Shown: positions 34,301 through 46,473 of the stretch, one piece after another
Position numbering within the stretch: the first letter of the stretch is position 1
Layout: the number at the start of each line of letters is the position of its first letter
Program-made: the position numbers and the translations under genes
Notes under the pieces: generated by a model
Told to the model about the DNA's origin: nothing
Databases searched by the model: none
Seen by the model: only the letters and a program-made list of their open reading frames with translations
NCBI GenBank assembly: GCA_032871835.1
Contig: CM065296.1
Coordinates: forward strand, 19,509,501 to 19,573,500
Length of the DNA: 64,000 nt
From: Dipteronia dyeriana
Lineage: Eukaryota > Streptophyta > Magnoliopsida > Sapindales > Sapindaceae
Reading direction: 5' to 3'

Positions 34301-34763
34301 TCCATGTTATACAAACAAATACACATACAAACACAATTCACACTAGAATGCAAACTACATAGAGATAGTCTACAATCATGCATTTTTCCAAAACATGTTA
34401 TTTCCATACCAATGCATGAGCATTCATCTTCAAGTGTGTGAATATGTTATAAATCGTGCACAACGATGCAGGGACACATATGAATGAATTGTATGTGTGT
34501 GCCTATAAAGGTGCACAATGATGCAGGGACACAAATGTATGAATTGTGTGTGTGTGCCTAAACCTTGTAAGAGAAAGATAAGGTCTTAGTATACCTTTGT
34601 AGAACCATATTGCATCATTTCTCTTTGCAGACTTTGAACTTGCTCTGACTTGTTGTTCATTCTTCTTTGAAGCTTGAATCATCATGAATCTAAACAACTA
34701 AATCATTACAAGTAAACATCATTTTGATATGGAATTAATGCCAACACAAACTAAAACCTAACA
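31182..34763 (-). repeat. Element B 3' LTR with foreign insert
   Basis: It aligns with element A LTRs in reverse complement, apart from the segment 32027-33007. It carries a 16-bp G run (31223-31238) where A has seven or eight C residues on the opposite strand, an (AT)22 run, the stem-loop motif (31539-31575) and the 85-bp units (31725-31900). Confidence 0.9.
32027..33007 (-). mobile_element. Fragment of a C-family Copia element inside element B 3' LTR
   Basis: In reverse complement it matches element C from the end of RNase H (about 48830) through the PPT and LTR start ('gattatgctcgatagcaagag', 32685-32706) to about 670 bp into the LTR. Neither end is a natural terminus and there is no target duplication. 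About 20 bp of the LTR are missing at the insertion point. The right junction shares AGAAT and the left shares AACG with the parent sequences. It differs from C at many sites, so it came from another copy. Template switching during reverse transcription or repair with filler DNA would both give this structure. Confidence 0.82.
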
Positions 34764-36667
34764 ATCTCCCCCTTTGGCAAATTCCTATAACTAAACTTCA
34801 TCAACTCTTGAACTTCATCTTGATCTTCTCTTAAAGAAACCTACAAATCATCTCAAAGCACAATGCATATACAAGAGAAAAACAACAAATGTCAACATAT
34901 ACTATGGATAAGAATATACAATTAAGTCCACAAATACATGTATCTCCCCCTCAATACATGCCAAAACACAAGAATTCTTAACCAAATCTTAAGACTAATT
35001 ATTACATGCCATTGAAAGTTCAAAAGTTCACAAAAACAACATAAAAAGAAACTAAGTAACTAGCATCTCTTTCTCCCCTTTTTTGACATGAAATGATGCC
35101 AAAAGGTAAGAAATATACCATAAGACTCAAATACTAGCTACTTGGTCCACCAAAGAAAGATGTGCGAGTAGTTGATCTAACATAATGTTGGGAAGTGGTC
35201 TTGAACTTGAAGCAATACATTCCTCCAACTCTTTTATCCTAGCATCCTGTTGAACAACTAAAACACTAAGTTCATCAACCTTCTCCTTCAATTGAATAGC
35301 CCAATCCGGAAGAATGTTTGTGTTAATCACATGACAATCAACTTGAGAACTACTAAATAGTCCAAAAGTATAACTTGTCTTACCCTTATCCTTATATGAC
35401 ATGTATGACACACGTTTATCACTATACTTTTTCAAGGGTTATACTAACACATCATCTTCTCTACTCTTAACCCCACGAGCTAAACACAAAGAAGTTATAA
35501 ACTCACACTAGAATGCAAACTACATAGAGATAGTCTACAATCATGCATTTTTCCAAAACATGTTATTTCCATACCAATGCATGAGCATTCATCTTCAAGT
35601 GTGTGAATGTGTTATAAATCGTGCACAACGATGCAGGGACACATATGAATGAATTGTATGTGTGTGCCTATAAAGGTGCACAATGATGCAGGGACACAAA
35701 TGTATGAATTGTGTGTGTGTGCCTAAACCTTGTAAGAGAAAGATAAGGTCTTAGTATACCTTTGTAGAACCATATTGCATCATTTCTCTTTGAAGACTTT
35801 GAACTTGCTCTGACTTGTTGTTCATTCTTCTTTGAAGCTTGAATCATCATGAATCTAAACAACTAAATCATTACAAGTAAACATCATTTTGATATGGAAT
35901 TAATGCCAACACAAACTAAAACCTAACAATCTCCCCCTTTGGCAAATTCTTATAACTAAACTTCATCAACTCTTGAACTTCATCTTGATCTTCTCTTAAA
36001 GAAACCTACAAATCATCTCAAAGCACAATGCATATACAAGATAAAAACAACAAATGTCAACATATACTATGGATAAGAATATACAATTAAGTCCACAAAT
36101 ACATGTATCTCCCCCTCAATACATGCCAAAACACAAGAATTCTTAACCAAATCTTAAGACTAATTATTACATGCCATTGAAAGTTCAAAAGTTCACAAAA
36201 ACAACATAAAAAGAAACTAAGTAACTAGCATCTCTTTCTCCCCCTTTTTGACATGAAATGATGCCAAAAGGTAAGAAATATACCATAAGACTCAAATACT
36301 AGCTACTTGGTCCACCAAAGAAAGATGTGCGAGTAGTTGATCTAACATAATGTTGGGAAGTGGTCTTGAACTTGAAGCAATACATTCCTCCAACTCTATT
36401 ATCCTAGCATCTTGTTGAACAACTAAAACACTAAGTTCATCAACCTTCTCCTTCAATTGAATAGCCCAATCCGGAAGAATGTTTGTGCTAATCACATGAC
36501 AATCAACTTGAGAACTACTAAATAGTCCAAAAGTATCACTTGTCTTACCCTTATCCTTATATGACATGTATGACACACGTTTATCACTATACTTTTTCAA
36601 GGGTTATACTAACACATCATCTTCTCTACTCTTAACCCCACGAGCTAAACACAAAGAAGTTATAAAC
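34338..36667 (-). repeat. 1,165-bp tandem duplication spanning LTR start, PPT and end of ORF2 in element B
   Basis: Copy 1 is 34338-35502, copy 2 is 35503-36667. Each holds the first 426 bp of the LTR, the polypurine tract (minus strand; 34764 and 35929 ends) and the 3' part of ORF2. The copies are nearly identical; the few differences include GCAGAC/GAAGAC near 34630 and TTAATC/CTAATC near 35330. The duplication is therefore recent compared with the divergence between A and B. Confidence 0.9.
34764..34778 (-). other. Polypurine tract of element B
   Basis: ATCTCCCCCTTTGGC on the plus strand is the reverse of GCCAAAGGGGGAGAT and abuts the 3' LTR. A second copy at 35929-35943 comes from the tandem duplication. 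Confidence 0.85.
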
Positions 36668-37358
36668 CCTGGTAATGCAAGCTTTTTGTCACCTCTAGTA
36701 GAGAAAGCCGCACTATCAATATAAAGCATAAGTAGATCCCCAAGGTTTATAGGTTGATTAGTCATCAAGGCATACACTATTTTGATATTGTCCTTATTCA
36801 ACTCGGTTGAATTCGAAGATCCAATAATGTAAGTGCAAATGAATAAATGCCAAAATGCACTAGCCTTAGTTAATTCATGTCAACTAATATATACTCCACC
36901 TGTCCACTCAAAAGAAGCATTGTCACAAAGAGTTCTACCCATGATATTAAGATTCTCAATGACATCTACATCTAGAAAGTTCGAATCTATATCATTAAAT
37001 GGCCCAAGAAACTTGTTAATGTTTTCCGGGTTAACTCTAAACACAACACCCCTAATCTCCATCAAAGCATCCAATAAGGTGGCATTTTTTCTATATTCAA
37101 GATAAAACTCTCTAACAAGAGTATCATTCACAATTTCTAACATGCTTACCCAAGATTCCCAAATTCTATCCTTAATGCACTTAAGAACATAAGAATATTT
37201 ACACTTACCTAAGTCAATGCCTATCTCTTGAAATATTTTCTTAGTTCCAAAGATCCCTAAATCTGTTGTCCTTAAAGCTTTGGATCCTTTTGAGGTAGAC
37301 TTTTTTTCACAACGAGATTTAATTGATTTCCACTTCCGGTAACCTTAGTTCTTCCCAT
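36292..37358 (-). pseudogene. Element B ORF2: 'putative plant transposon protein'-like
   Basis: Starts at ATG 37358 (MGRTK) and parallels element A ORF2. Blocks include LVREFYLEYRKNATLLDALM, RVNPENINKFLGP, HELTKASAFWHLFICTYIIG, KIVYALMTNQPINLGDL and ALPGFITSLCLARGV. It ends ...LLAHLSLVDQVASI at 36292, probably the family's true C-terminus. Breaks are in the N-terminal region, near 36890 and at 36602. A partial duplicate of its 3' third lies at 35127-35435. Conservation of the same domain layout in two independent insertions shows that ORF2 belongs to the family and is not a chance capture in one copy. Confidence 0.75.
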
Positions 37359-37565
37359 TTGTTCTTATGTTATAAGATGCTATATACATACAACAAAAGT
37401 GAGTGAAAGACAAAACAACCATATTAGTCACAAATATATAAAAATAAAGACATATGACTTAAGAATGAATCATCATGCAAGACAAAGATAGTGAGTAATA
37501 TCTTACAAGTATCATTAAGTCAAAATATGCCAACATGTAACAAAATGAAGCATGTGAACATATCA

Positions 37566-38636
37566 TGTAAAGTCCTCATTTATTGATTGGCTTATTTCGT
37601 GAACAAATCACATTTTTGGGGTGTTATGTAAGGGTAGCTTAGGCTCTCAAGACCTCAAGAGGAGAAGCACCAAAGGTAAAATTCTTGTGCTTACTTGCTT
37701 TGAAGAGATAGTTGCACACACTCACAAATTCATGCATAACTCTTATTCATATATGTTGTGTGTTTATTCTTGTGTGCATTTTGGTTTAAATGACTCTTGT
37801 TGATTTATTTACATCTTGGAATTAAATGTTTTATGTCATGATTGGCATTAGAATATAATGCATTTTTCATCACTCTTGAACTTATTGATTGTGCGTGTTT
37901 GAGAGTTGAAAATAGGCATTGCGCTGGTGGTGCGCTACTCGACCAGCTCACATCACCAGCGCAACATTCTAGCAGATTTTCGCATGTGTGGCGCCACTGA
38001 ATTGCGTTGCTGCACTCGTGCAAAGATGCAAAAATGGGCAGTGCGCTGGTGGTGCACTACTCGACTAGCACAGCCTCACCAGCGCAACATTCCAATGGAT
38101 CGTCGCATTTGTTGCGCCAGTCGTCTAGCGCCTATTGTAAAAATAGGTTATGCACTACTCGACCAACGCACGTCACCAGCACACATAGAGGAAGCTGGAG
38201 CGTTTTTTCCAAAATGACCTCACTTTGTTTGGATCTCATATATATATAACTCTTTGGTTTAAGGTCATGTATGAGTTCAGAATATCATATATTTTCCTTA
38301 AGAACACATTTCAAAAGGAAAACTCTTCCAAGAACTCATTTTTAATCACTCAAAGCATTCCCATGTGCATAAAAACTTCATCTTGCATCATCTAAGTTCA
38401 TTTAGAGTTCATCAATGGATAGGGTTGCTTTATCACATCTTGTTTGGTAAGTTCTTCACTATCATCTTACAAGTTAAGTGTTTTGCTTGCTAAGCCATCT
38501 CTTTAATTATTTGTATGCTTTTAGAACATATTCTAGATACAAATTAGAGATTGTTGTGATGACATGATTGAGTGTTGTATTGTGATAGCTAGGATTGTTG
38601 TTATTAATAACTTCTAGCTAAATCTCTATGCTTTGC
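37566..38636 (+). repeat. Element D 5' LTR, 3'-truncated
   Basis: It matches the 3' LTR from TGTAAAGTCCTC through 'ctatgctttgca' and then diverges. The last 660 bp of the LTR, the PBS and all of gag-pol are lost. Contains tandem repeats of about 105-120 bp (37915-38190) built around GCGCTGGTG...CACCAGCGC inverted repeats. Confidence 0.87.
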
Positions 38637-39817
38637 ATACTTGTTGCATGCAATTTTTTCTTTGAAAAATATTTATGCTCCTTTATTGATTGCTTGAGTA
38701 GCTTGGTTGCACTTATACTATAGTATATTGTATTTTCTTTAATAAGTGTGAACTTTGCTTTGATTATAATCCATGTCATATTTATGTTCAAACATGCATT
38801 TTTGGACTAGGGGATCTACTTAGGAAGTACATATTGAATGACCTATAATTATCTCCATGACATGAAGATTCTTTAATGACATGCTAATGAAAAATGATAA
38901 AGCATGAATTGTTTATTGCAATTGTTGAATGCAAAATATTGTGTTAAAAGAAGCTAGTGAGACTAAAATGTTGCATCAATGTCTATCTTTCTTTTTTAGT
39001 TGAACATGGCTACTATCATACAGGTATCCTCCTGGAAAAATCAAATAGGGTGCAAAGTTGCTAATGCCATGTTTAGCTTATAAAGTTGGATATAGTGCCA
39101 TTAAAATTTGATATCTATAAAATCTCTATATCCTTGCTTCTCTCATGACAAATGGTGAAATTGGTTTGAATTATATTGGAAACCTTTGTCATTTGCTTTG
39201 CCAAATACCATTGTTTTTGGACTTGAATGCAACATGTCTTGTATGCCAAGCATTTTTGATTCGCACATTTTCTTCAAATAAATCTCCTTGTTTCTCTCCT
39301 ATTAATAGAGTTGCATAAATGTGGCTTATAAAATTATACAACAATCTTGTATGCTCCTTGCTTTCTTTGCCTTGAGTGACCCGGTTGGGGACTTCTCCTT
39401 TGCCTATATCATGACAAAAAGGGGAAATAGCATTGACCTAGCTTTGTGGTGTTAGGAGAGTAGTATGTGTTGGCTTTAAGGGGAGTAGTACTTGTTTGAG
39501 GGGGAGATTACATGCAGGGGGAGTAACCCGTTGAGGGGGAGCATTGCATGAGCATTTCACGATGTCATACTTATACTATTGAATGCAATTGCTTTTGTTT
39601 TATATTCACTTGATCATCTCACATGCACTTGATTGGAAAGTGTATTTGTGCTTGCTTTGTGTGTAAGGTTGATAGTTCTACAAGAGATTGAAGATTTGAA
39701 GTTTTTTTTTTAATGTTTATCTATTTGTAATGTAGAATATCTTCCCGGTGTTTTATTTTGTTTTGTGAGGATCAATGTGAGTGGTGGTTTTGTCACGAAA
39801 TAGCCAAAGGGGGAGAT
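38637..39817 (+). other. Element D residual interior with polypurine tract
   Basis: AT-rich 3' interior. From 39478 on, purine-rich tracts (aggggagtagtac, gagggggagattac, cagggggagtaacc, gagggggagcattg) recur, ending with the PPT AAAGGGGGAGAT at 39806-39817. No ORF with a recognisable domain. Confidence 0.75.
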
Positions 39818-40493
39818 TGTAAAGTCCTCATTTATTGATTGGCTTATTTCATGAACAAATCACATTTTTTGAGTGTTATGTAAGGGTAGGTTAGACTCTC
39901 AAGACCTCAAGAGGAGAAGCACCAAAGGTAAAATTCTTGTGCTTACTTGCTTTGAAGAGATAGTTGCACACACTCACAAATTCATGCATAACTCTTATTC
40001 ATATATGTTGTGTGTTTATTCTTGTGTGCATTTTGGTTTAATGACTCTTGTTGATTTATTTGCATCTTGGAATTAAATGTTTTATGTCATGATTGGCATT
40101 AGAATATGATGCATTTTTCATCACTCTTGAACTTATTGATTGTGTGTGTTTGAGTGTTGAAAATAGGCATTGCGCTGGTGGTGCGCTACTCGACCAGCGT
40201 AACATTCCAGCGGATTGTCACATGTGTTGCGCCACTGAGTTGCACTGCTGCACCCACACAAAGATGCAAAAATGGGCAGTGCACTGGTGGTGCTCTACTC
40301 GACTAGCCCAGCCTCACCCGCAACATTCCAGTGGATTGTCGCATATGTTGCGCCACTGAGATGCGCCAGTCGTCCATCGCCTATTGTAAAAATAGGCTGT
40401 GCACTGGTGGTGCGCTACTCGACCTGCGCATGTCACCAGCGCACATAAAGGAAGCTGGAACATTTTTTCCAAAACGACCTCACTTTGTTTGGA

Positions 40494-40531
<38 letters not shown>

Positions 40532-41579
40532 CTCTTTGGTTTAAGGTCGTGTATGAGTTCAAAATATCATATATTTTCCTTAGAACACATTTCAAAAGGA
40601 AAACTCTTCCAAGAACTCATTTTTAATCACTCAAAGCATTCCCATGTGCATAAAAACTTCATCTTGCATCATCTAAGTTCATTTAGAGTGTATCAATGGA
40701 TAGGGTTGCTTCATCACATCTTGTTTGGTAAGTTCTTCACTATCTTCTTACAAGGTAAGTGTTTTGCTTGCTAAGCCATCTCTTTAATTATTTGTATGCT
40801 TTTAGAACATATTCTAGATACAAATTAGAGATTGTTGTGATTACATGATTGAGTGTTGTATTGTGATAGCTAGGATTGTTGTTATTAATAACTTCTAGCT
40901 AAATCTCTATGCTTTGCATTTAGATATTATTTAGGACTCATTAATTGCATTTAGTGATTGAATTATAGTCTTAGCCATGCTTAATGACAACATGTGTTGA
41001 TTTGGCTTTTATGATAGCTTTATATGATTGCTTGTTCTATGTTTAGCTAAGCTTTATGACATGTCATTTAGCTCTTGATATCTAGGATTGCATTTATTGC
41101 CATCTCATAATCCTAGATAAGCTTATAAGGTACACTAGCCTTGTTTGTTGTTTGAATATAATCATATATTCACATAGGGTGTTTATCTCTTCTTCAAAGA
41201 GAAGTAAGTCTTGTGTTGCATCCGGGAGTAGGTTGCTTCAAGCGTAAGAAAATTGGACTAGGTTCACTTAATACCGGGATTAGGTAGTGGTAGTGGGTTA
41301 TATACCGGGAGTAGGTTGTAAAGCCTCTATCATCAGTGGATTCGTTGTTAGAGTGTGGCGCACTTAACAGCCCGTGGTTTTTCCCATTTGGAGGGCTTCC
41401 ACGTATATCTCAAGTGTCTTTAATATTTACGCAATCTTTACACTTGTGATTTTGTTGTAACTAGCTAGGGGCATTTTTGTCAACTTGACCTTTAACGAAA
41501 ATTGGGTAAATTTGTTTAAAATCTATTCACCCCCACCCCCCTCTAGATTAATATTATACATACCAAAATATTTGTTTCA
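39818..41579 (+). repeat. Element D 3' LTR
   Basis: Complete LTR, TGTAAAG...TTTGTTTCA. It carries the same GCGCTGGTG repeat block (40168-40445), an (AT) microsatellite (40500-40530) much longer than in the 5' copy (38238-38248), and a 'cccgtgg...ccacgt' stem-loop motif (41372-41405). Confidence 0.9.
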
Positions 41580-41584
41580 TATCA

Positions 41585-43066
41585 TAAAAGAGAACAATGT
41601 CTAGCATACAATGCTCCTGTTTGATAAATGCTAGAACTAAAATCAATGATAACATAAAGTTCACAAAGATGTTCACACAATCACACATTCAAGCAATTTG
41701 AAGAAATATCAACAAAATAAGCTTCATATGATAAGAGAGATACACAAAGATTTTTCAATTTCTCTCATAATTCTTCAACAATTGCTAAAATATCATCATA
41801 CTTATAAACAAAGTGTATGTGTGAGAGATATGCTTCAAATATATATCAAGAAGTAGTTTGATAATCAACATGCAAACAATTTCCAACAACTATTCATCTT
41901 AAGATTTTTCCATAAAAAGTCAAACCGATTATCATCCGGAATTTTTGCTTTTAAGAGAATAGATTTCAACATATGAGCATGTTTGTGCATGTGGCTCGTC
42001 ATCCCATTTCTGTTTTTCAACCCGAGCTCATTTGATTTTCAACTATACTCCTTTTTAAGCCTTCCTCATTTTCTTTTTAGGCTTTGAATCAAATATATTT
42101 TTTTTATTTATAATTTCAGTTCATCACTTCTTTGATTTTTCTATTTTTTTTTACATAAACAAAATTCATTTCATGACGGTTTTCACTCATCACTATGGTG
42201 TAGCTCTTTCTAACATTGGGTAGCTTTCACAATTAATGTGTGTAGCCCTTTCTATGAAGGTGCTCGTTGAGTTCTATGTATTTGCCGAAGCAAAATGGAT
42301 ACTAACCATATGTCATTTTAAATGTACTTAAGCATAAAAACTTCAAGGTGTATCCAAAGTTTACATATTAGTAAACTCAACCTACTAGCAAAACATATTA
42401 GAGAAGCAAGGTGCAATTTTAGAAAACCAAGATTTTATGGTTCATAAGCACATGATCTAAGAGAAATAAGTAGAGACTTATTCAAGATCATTACTTCTCT
42501 AATGAGTAGCTTTCAAAGAATATGAAGCTCATATTTTCAAAAGTAATGCCACTCAATATACTATACACAAACAATCATCAAAGTTAAGATCAATGTGAAC
42601 AATATCACTATTAGATCCTAAAATGGCAAATGTCAATGAGAACCATATGTATGCTATACAAAATTTTCTAATATGACATGCTATGAGATGTATATCAAAA
42701 ATTGAGTCAAAAGATGAATATCTAAGAGAACATGCATTAGAGTATAGAGATACCTTTTTGCACATTATATTCACCAAATATCATACTTCCGCCCTTGTTA
42801 TGAGCACTCTTGTCTTGAATGTCCTCATGACACCAAGTTGACGGTGTTTCACAAAAAGAGTATAAAAAGCATAATATCTGAACTCAATCAACATGTATAT
42901 CAAAAGAACTTCTCTAAAGTTAATCAACAAATTTTGACCATCATAACAAACATGATGTGAGATAACCAAGTTCATATCAATACATGGAGTATTCAAAGCT
43001 AGCAAGCAAGAATTCTCAACATAATTGATATATTGCCTCATAGCTATCTCACATGTGATTCTTATA
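41585..43066 (-). other. Element B interval between gag and ORF2, distal part
   Basis: Counterpart of element A 10556-12040 in reverse complement, with point changes and small indels. No pol motif. Short ORFs at 42781-43086 and 42553-42777 match those at 10536-10841 and 10848-11069. The remainder of the interval continues on the other side of element D (37359-37565). Confidence 0.72.
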
Positions 43067-45120
43067 TTAGTGATAAGAGCACTCACCCTTGAACCACTTG
43101 TTCTTGGGTGTACCTAAACAAACATTTCCAATATCATCCTTGACAACAATGTTAAATCTAGAGTAAAGTCCTTCAATGACTTGATTAACAAGAATATCAT
43201 TAACACACTCTTCCTTAACATTTTCAACACAAGCTTTGTCAAGTTGAACAAGATTAGTATTCTTTCTACTCCACAACTTCTTCTCATGCTTAGCAATATT
43301 ATCATGTTTCTCAACTTTCAAGACCTTAGCATGTTCAAGTTGAAGTTTAATCTCCTCATCTCTATATTCATTCCCTAATTTGCATTTTTCAATGTATTTA
43401 TAACACCTAGGCATAATGTGACCTATTGTGTTGCAATAATGGCAAATTGGAATAAAAGATGAGATTATACCTTTTGGAGTTGAACTAGCTTCACTAGGAG
43501 TTTGCAAAGATACCTTGTTCGCCAACTTCTTATTGGATTTTGATCTTCTCTTCTTGTGTGGTTTCTTATCAATCACGACTTCATCAAAGTGAGTAGAAAG
43601 TGGTGCTTCCAAGAGCTCCTCTTCAACTACCAATTCGTCTTCACCACTATGTGAGTTAACAAGATTCCTAACACTAGACACACTTACCGAATCATTCATT
43701 AAGTCCTTGATGGCCTCCTTAGCCGTGTCTATCTCTTCCATTAATTCTTGTTCTCTATTCTTCAAAGAAGATATCACATTATCCTTCTCAAAGTTTATCT
43801 TTTCAAGTTCTCTAAACTTCTTCATAATATCACCTTTCTCACCAAGTAGTCTACTAGTGACAACTACAAACTCATCTAGTTGTTTCTTTATCAAATCATC
43901 TTTCTCAACTACCTCTCTTTGAGCATTATCTCTAGCTTCTTTAAGCTTTTCTATCTTTTCCTACAACTCAAGATTAGTAGGAATGGAACTAGAGCTACCA
44001 TGATGATTTGCATCAAAGTTCTAGTTCAAAGATATTGTACCATCAATATCTAGTGGAGAATGAGAAGCCGTTAGAGCTACAAAGTTGCTCACCAACTCTT
44101 CATCACTTGAAGACTCACTACTAGAGCTCTCATTGTCACTAGAGTTATCATCACTCCAAGTAGCCGCCAACACTTTGCCTTTCTTGTCTTTCTTAGATGG
44201 CTTCTTGGTGCACTCACTAGCAAAGTGACCAAAACCATTCCAATTATAGCATTGAACATCTTTCTTGTTCATGGCTTGACTATTCTTTTCATTCCTTTGA
44301 GATGATGTTCTCTTAACTCCCTTTTCCTTAGAAGACTTGCCTCTAGGCTTGGCATTCTTCTTTAGAAACTTCTTGAACTTTCTAACCAAAAGAGCCATCT
44401 CTTCATTTTCATCATCACTCTCCTCCTCAATAGCATTGAGAGCGATTCCGTTACTCTTAATCTTTGGCTTCAAGCACATCTCATAAGTTTAAAGAGACCC
44501 AAGTAACTCATCAATGTTCATATTATTCACATCCTTGCTTTCCTCAATGGCTGTCACCTTTGATTTGAATCTCTTAGGAAGAGACCTAAGGATTTTCCAA
44601 TTTAAACGCTCTTTTGAGATAGGTACTCCAAGTGCTTGACATTGGTTAGCAATGTTAAGAAGCCGGAATTGGAAGTCTTGGACTTTTTCTTCTTCACCCA
44701 TACTTAAACCTTCAAATTGTGATGTCAACATTTGAAGCCTCAATTTCTTCACCGCTAAGGGTCCTTCATTAGTAACTTGGAGAGTATCCCAAGCTTCCTT
44801 TGCGGATTCAAGATTTTGAATGTAGGAGAATTGATGCCCATCAACTCCTCCAAAGATGGCATTCATAGCACGATGGTGCCATTTAGCAACCTCAAACTCA
44901 TTCGTTGTCCATTCACTCATTGGTTGAGTATCATGGTTCCATCCTCTTGAACCTTGGTAGGAGGACTATAACCTTTTTCTACTACCATCAAAGCCCTTTC
45001 ATCAATAGAGCAGATGTAGGCTTTCATCCTCAACTTCCAATACCCATAGTTAGTGCCTCGAAGTAATGGTGGCCTAGTATTTAACACTCCTTCCACCATT
45101 ACATCATCTTATAAACCCAT
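43067..45120 (-). pseudogene. Element B gag (Copia UBN2-type, two zinc knuckles), inactivated
   Basis: The ancestral start is ATG at 45120; codon 4 is now a stop. Motifs include LLRGTNYGYWKLRMKAYICS, SEWTTNEFEVAKWHHRAMNA and the first knuckle, degraded to CYNWNGFGHFASEC (second Cys to Trp). The second knuckle CHYCNTIGHIMPRC (about 43430) is intact, and the end is WFKGECSYH at 43067. Further breaks are a 1-bp deletion near 44930, Gln-to-stop near 44488, and stops near 44020 and 43960. The 275-codon stretch 43894-43067 is still open. Confidence 0.88.
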
Positions 45121-45190
45121 GACTTCAAAAGCTTTGTAAAAACTGTGAATGTATCACCCGAACTCTCACTAATTACAATCTAGTGTCCTA

Positions 45191-45201
45191 CTCTGATACC
45201 A
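45191..45201 (-). other. Primer-binding site of element B
   Basis: Plus-strand CTCTGATACCA is the reverse complement of TGGTATCAGAG, two bases from the 5' LTR end at 45204, the same primer site as in element A. Confidence 0.88.
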
Positions 45202-45203
45202 AT

Positions 45204-45957
45204 TGAAAATACAAACACGGTTAAATGCTCAAGGCTAACCTAGAGGGGGGTGAATAGGTTAGACACCTTTTTCGACTCCCTTAGAAACAAACAAAAGTTT
45301 GTCCCTCTAGATTGCTTGTATCACAATATATATCGATTAAAGACACTTAATCAATATATAAAATAAGTAAAGTGTGATACAAACAAGTAATGGTAACACA
45401 TACACAATCTATATTATAGAAAAGAAGTCAACTTACATAAAGAGTTCTATCAATAGTATTCAAATAACAAGTACAAATACAAGAGAGATAGGGATAGAGA
45501 AAAGTTGACACAAGATATAACGTGGTAAGCCTCTAAAGAGGAAACATCCACGGGTTAGCAACCACCAACAAACAAATCCACTAGTAGATAAGACAAGTAC
45601 AATCTCTCAAGTGACCCCTTTACCTAGAAACTACCCTCTTATCCTACTCATGAAGATGTCGCCCTCATGCTCAACAATCCGAGGCCTCACACCTCTTGTC
45701 AAGACTTCCTCGCTCACCTTTCTGGATCCTTACGACCCAAGGTAAGAATTCTTGCTCAACTATCCGAGTTCTCCCGACTCTAGTCAAGACTTCCTCGCTC
45801 ACCCTTCCGGATCCTCACAACCCTAAGCAAGACTTCTTGCTCGATTATCCGAGTCCTCCCGACTCTAGCCAAGACTTCCTTGTTTGACAATCCAAGGTCT
45901 CACAAGTAAACATCATTTTGATATGGAATTAATGCCAACACAAACTAAAACCTAACA
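45204..45957 (-). repeat. Element B 5' LTR, internally deleted
   Basis: Only 754 bp. The U5 side (45204-45900) and the first about 57 bp of the LTR (45901-45957) are joined directly, so roughly 2.8 kb with the TATA region is gone. The junction shares a short CACA/ACA overlap with both sides (compare 31930 and 34708). Confidence 0.88.
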
Positions 45958-46473
45958 ATCTTGAAATGCCTGATGCAAGATGTTCAAAGCGCCAAAAAGA
46001 TTCTTGTGAAAGGCAAGGGTTAAGAGATTCATATGGTTGATAAAGTTGCTACTGTTAAGACCCTTCAGAAGGTCAAGAAACAACAGAAGAAAAAGTAACT
46101 TTGATCTGACTAGAAGGGGTTCTGGGAAATGAGGAGACTTAATGAGAACAAATTCAACTTGCGTTAAGGCAACGGAGCGTTGGTGTCTACTAGTGTAGTG
46201 GGAAATATTAGAATCAATTTAGATTCTTATAGGCATTTATATTTAATAAACGCTTATTATGTACCACAATTCAAGATGAATTTAATTTCGATTTCTTGTC
46301 TAAATAAATTTGGATATTCGGTTACTTTTAATAAAGGTTTTATTATTAGTAAGAATAACAAATTTGTTTGCAAAGGTACATTGGAAAATGGCTTATTCTA
46401 CTTGTATAGAAATATCTCTCACTTGTTAGACAATGAATCAACGGAACCTAATCATAAGAAAGTAAAATTATCA
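45958..46473 (+). pseudogene. Element C gag end and degraded protease to pre-integrase region
   Basis: After the B insertion gag continues LKCLMQDVQSAKKILVKGKG and then MVDKVATVKTLQKVKKQQ. The protease domain with its DSG motif is not visible; 46090-46170 seems to be a deletion joint. From 46180 a frame reads HLYLINAYYVPQFKMNLISI and GTLENGLFYLYRN, the segment just before the GAG-pre-integrase zinc domain. Confidence 0.72.

Larger units (their letters stand above)
37566..41579 (+). mobile_element. Element D: internally deleted LTR retrotransposon nested in element B
   Basis: 4,014 bp with exact target duplication TATCA (37561-37565, 41580-41584). Restoring the site gives the sequence seen uninterrupted in element A near 12040. 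The 3' LTR is 39818-41579 (1,762 bp), preceded by AAAGGGGGAGAT. The 5' LTR copy (37566-38636) stops after 1,071 bp. The remaining interior of 1.18 kb has no coding domain. Long LTRs ending in '...ttcacccccaccccctctag' fit the SIRE/Maximus group. Confidence 0.9.
31182..45957 (-). mobile_element. Element B: second copy of the pol-less A family, rearranged
   Basis: Minus strand. LTR ends are TGAAAATAC (31182) and CTAACA (45957). Target duplications are ACCTT (31177-31181) and ATCTT (45958-45962), one mismatch. The interior matches A in order: gag (43067-45120), non-coding interval, ORF2 (36292-37358), PPT. Differences from A are an internal deletion of about 2.8 kb in the 5' LTR, a Copia fragment of about 980 bp inside the 3' LTR, a 1,165-bp tandem duplication across the LTR/PPT junction, and element D inserted in the interval. 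It is more decayed than A. Confidence 0.9.

Noticed and set aside
37805..38249. ORFs on both strands in element D LTR
   Set aside because: They come from the GC-rich inverted-repeat block, are open in several frames and both strands, and recur in the 3' LTR.
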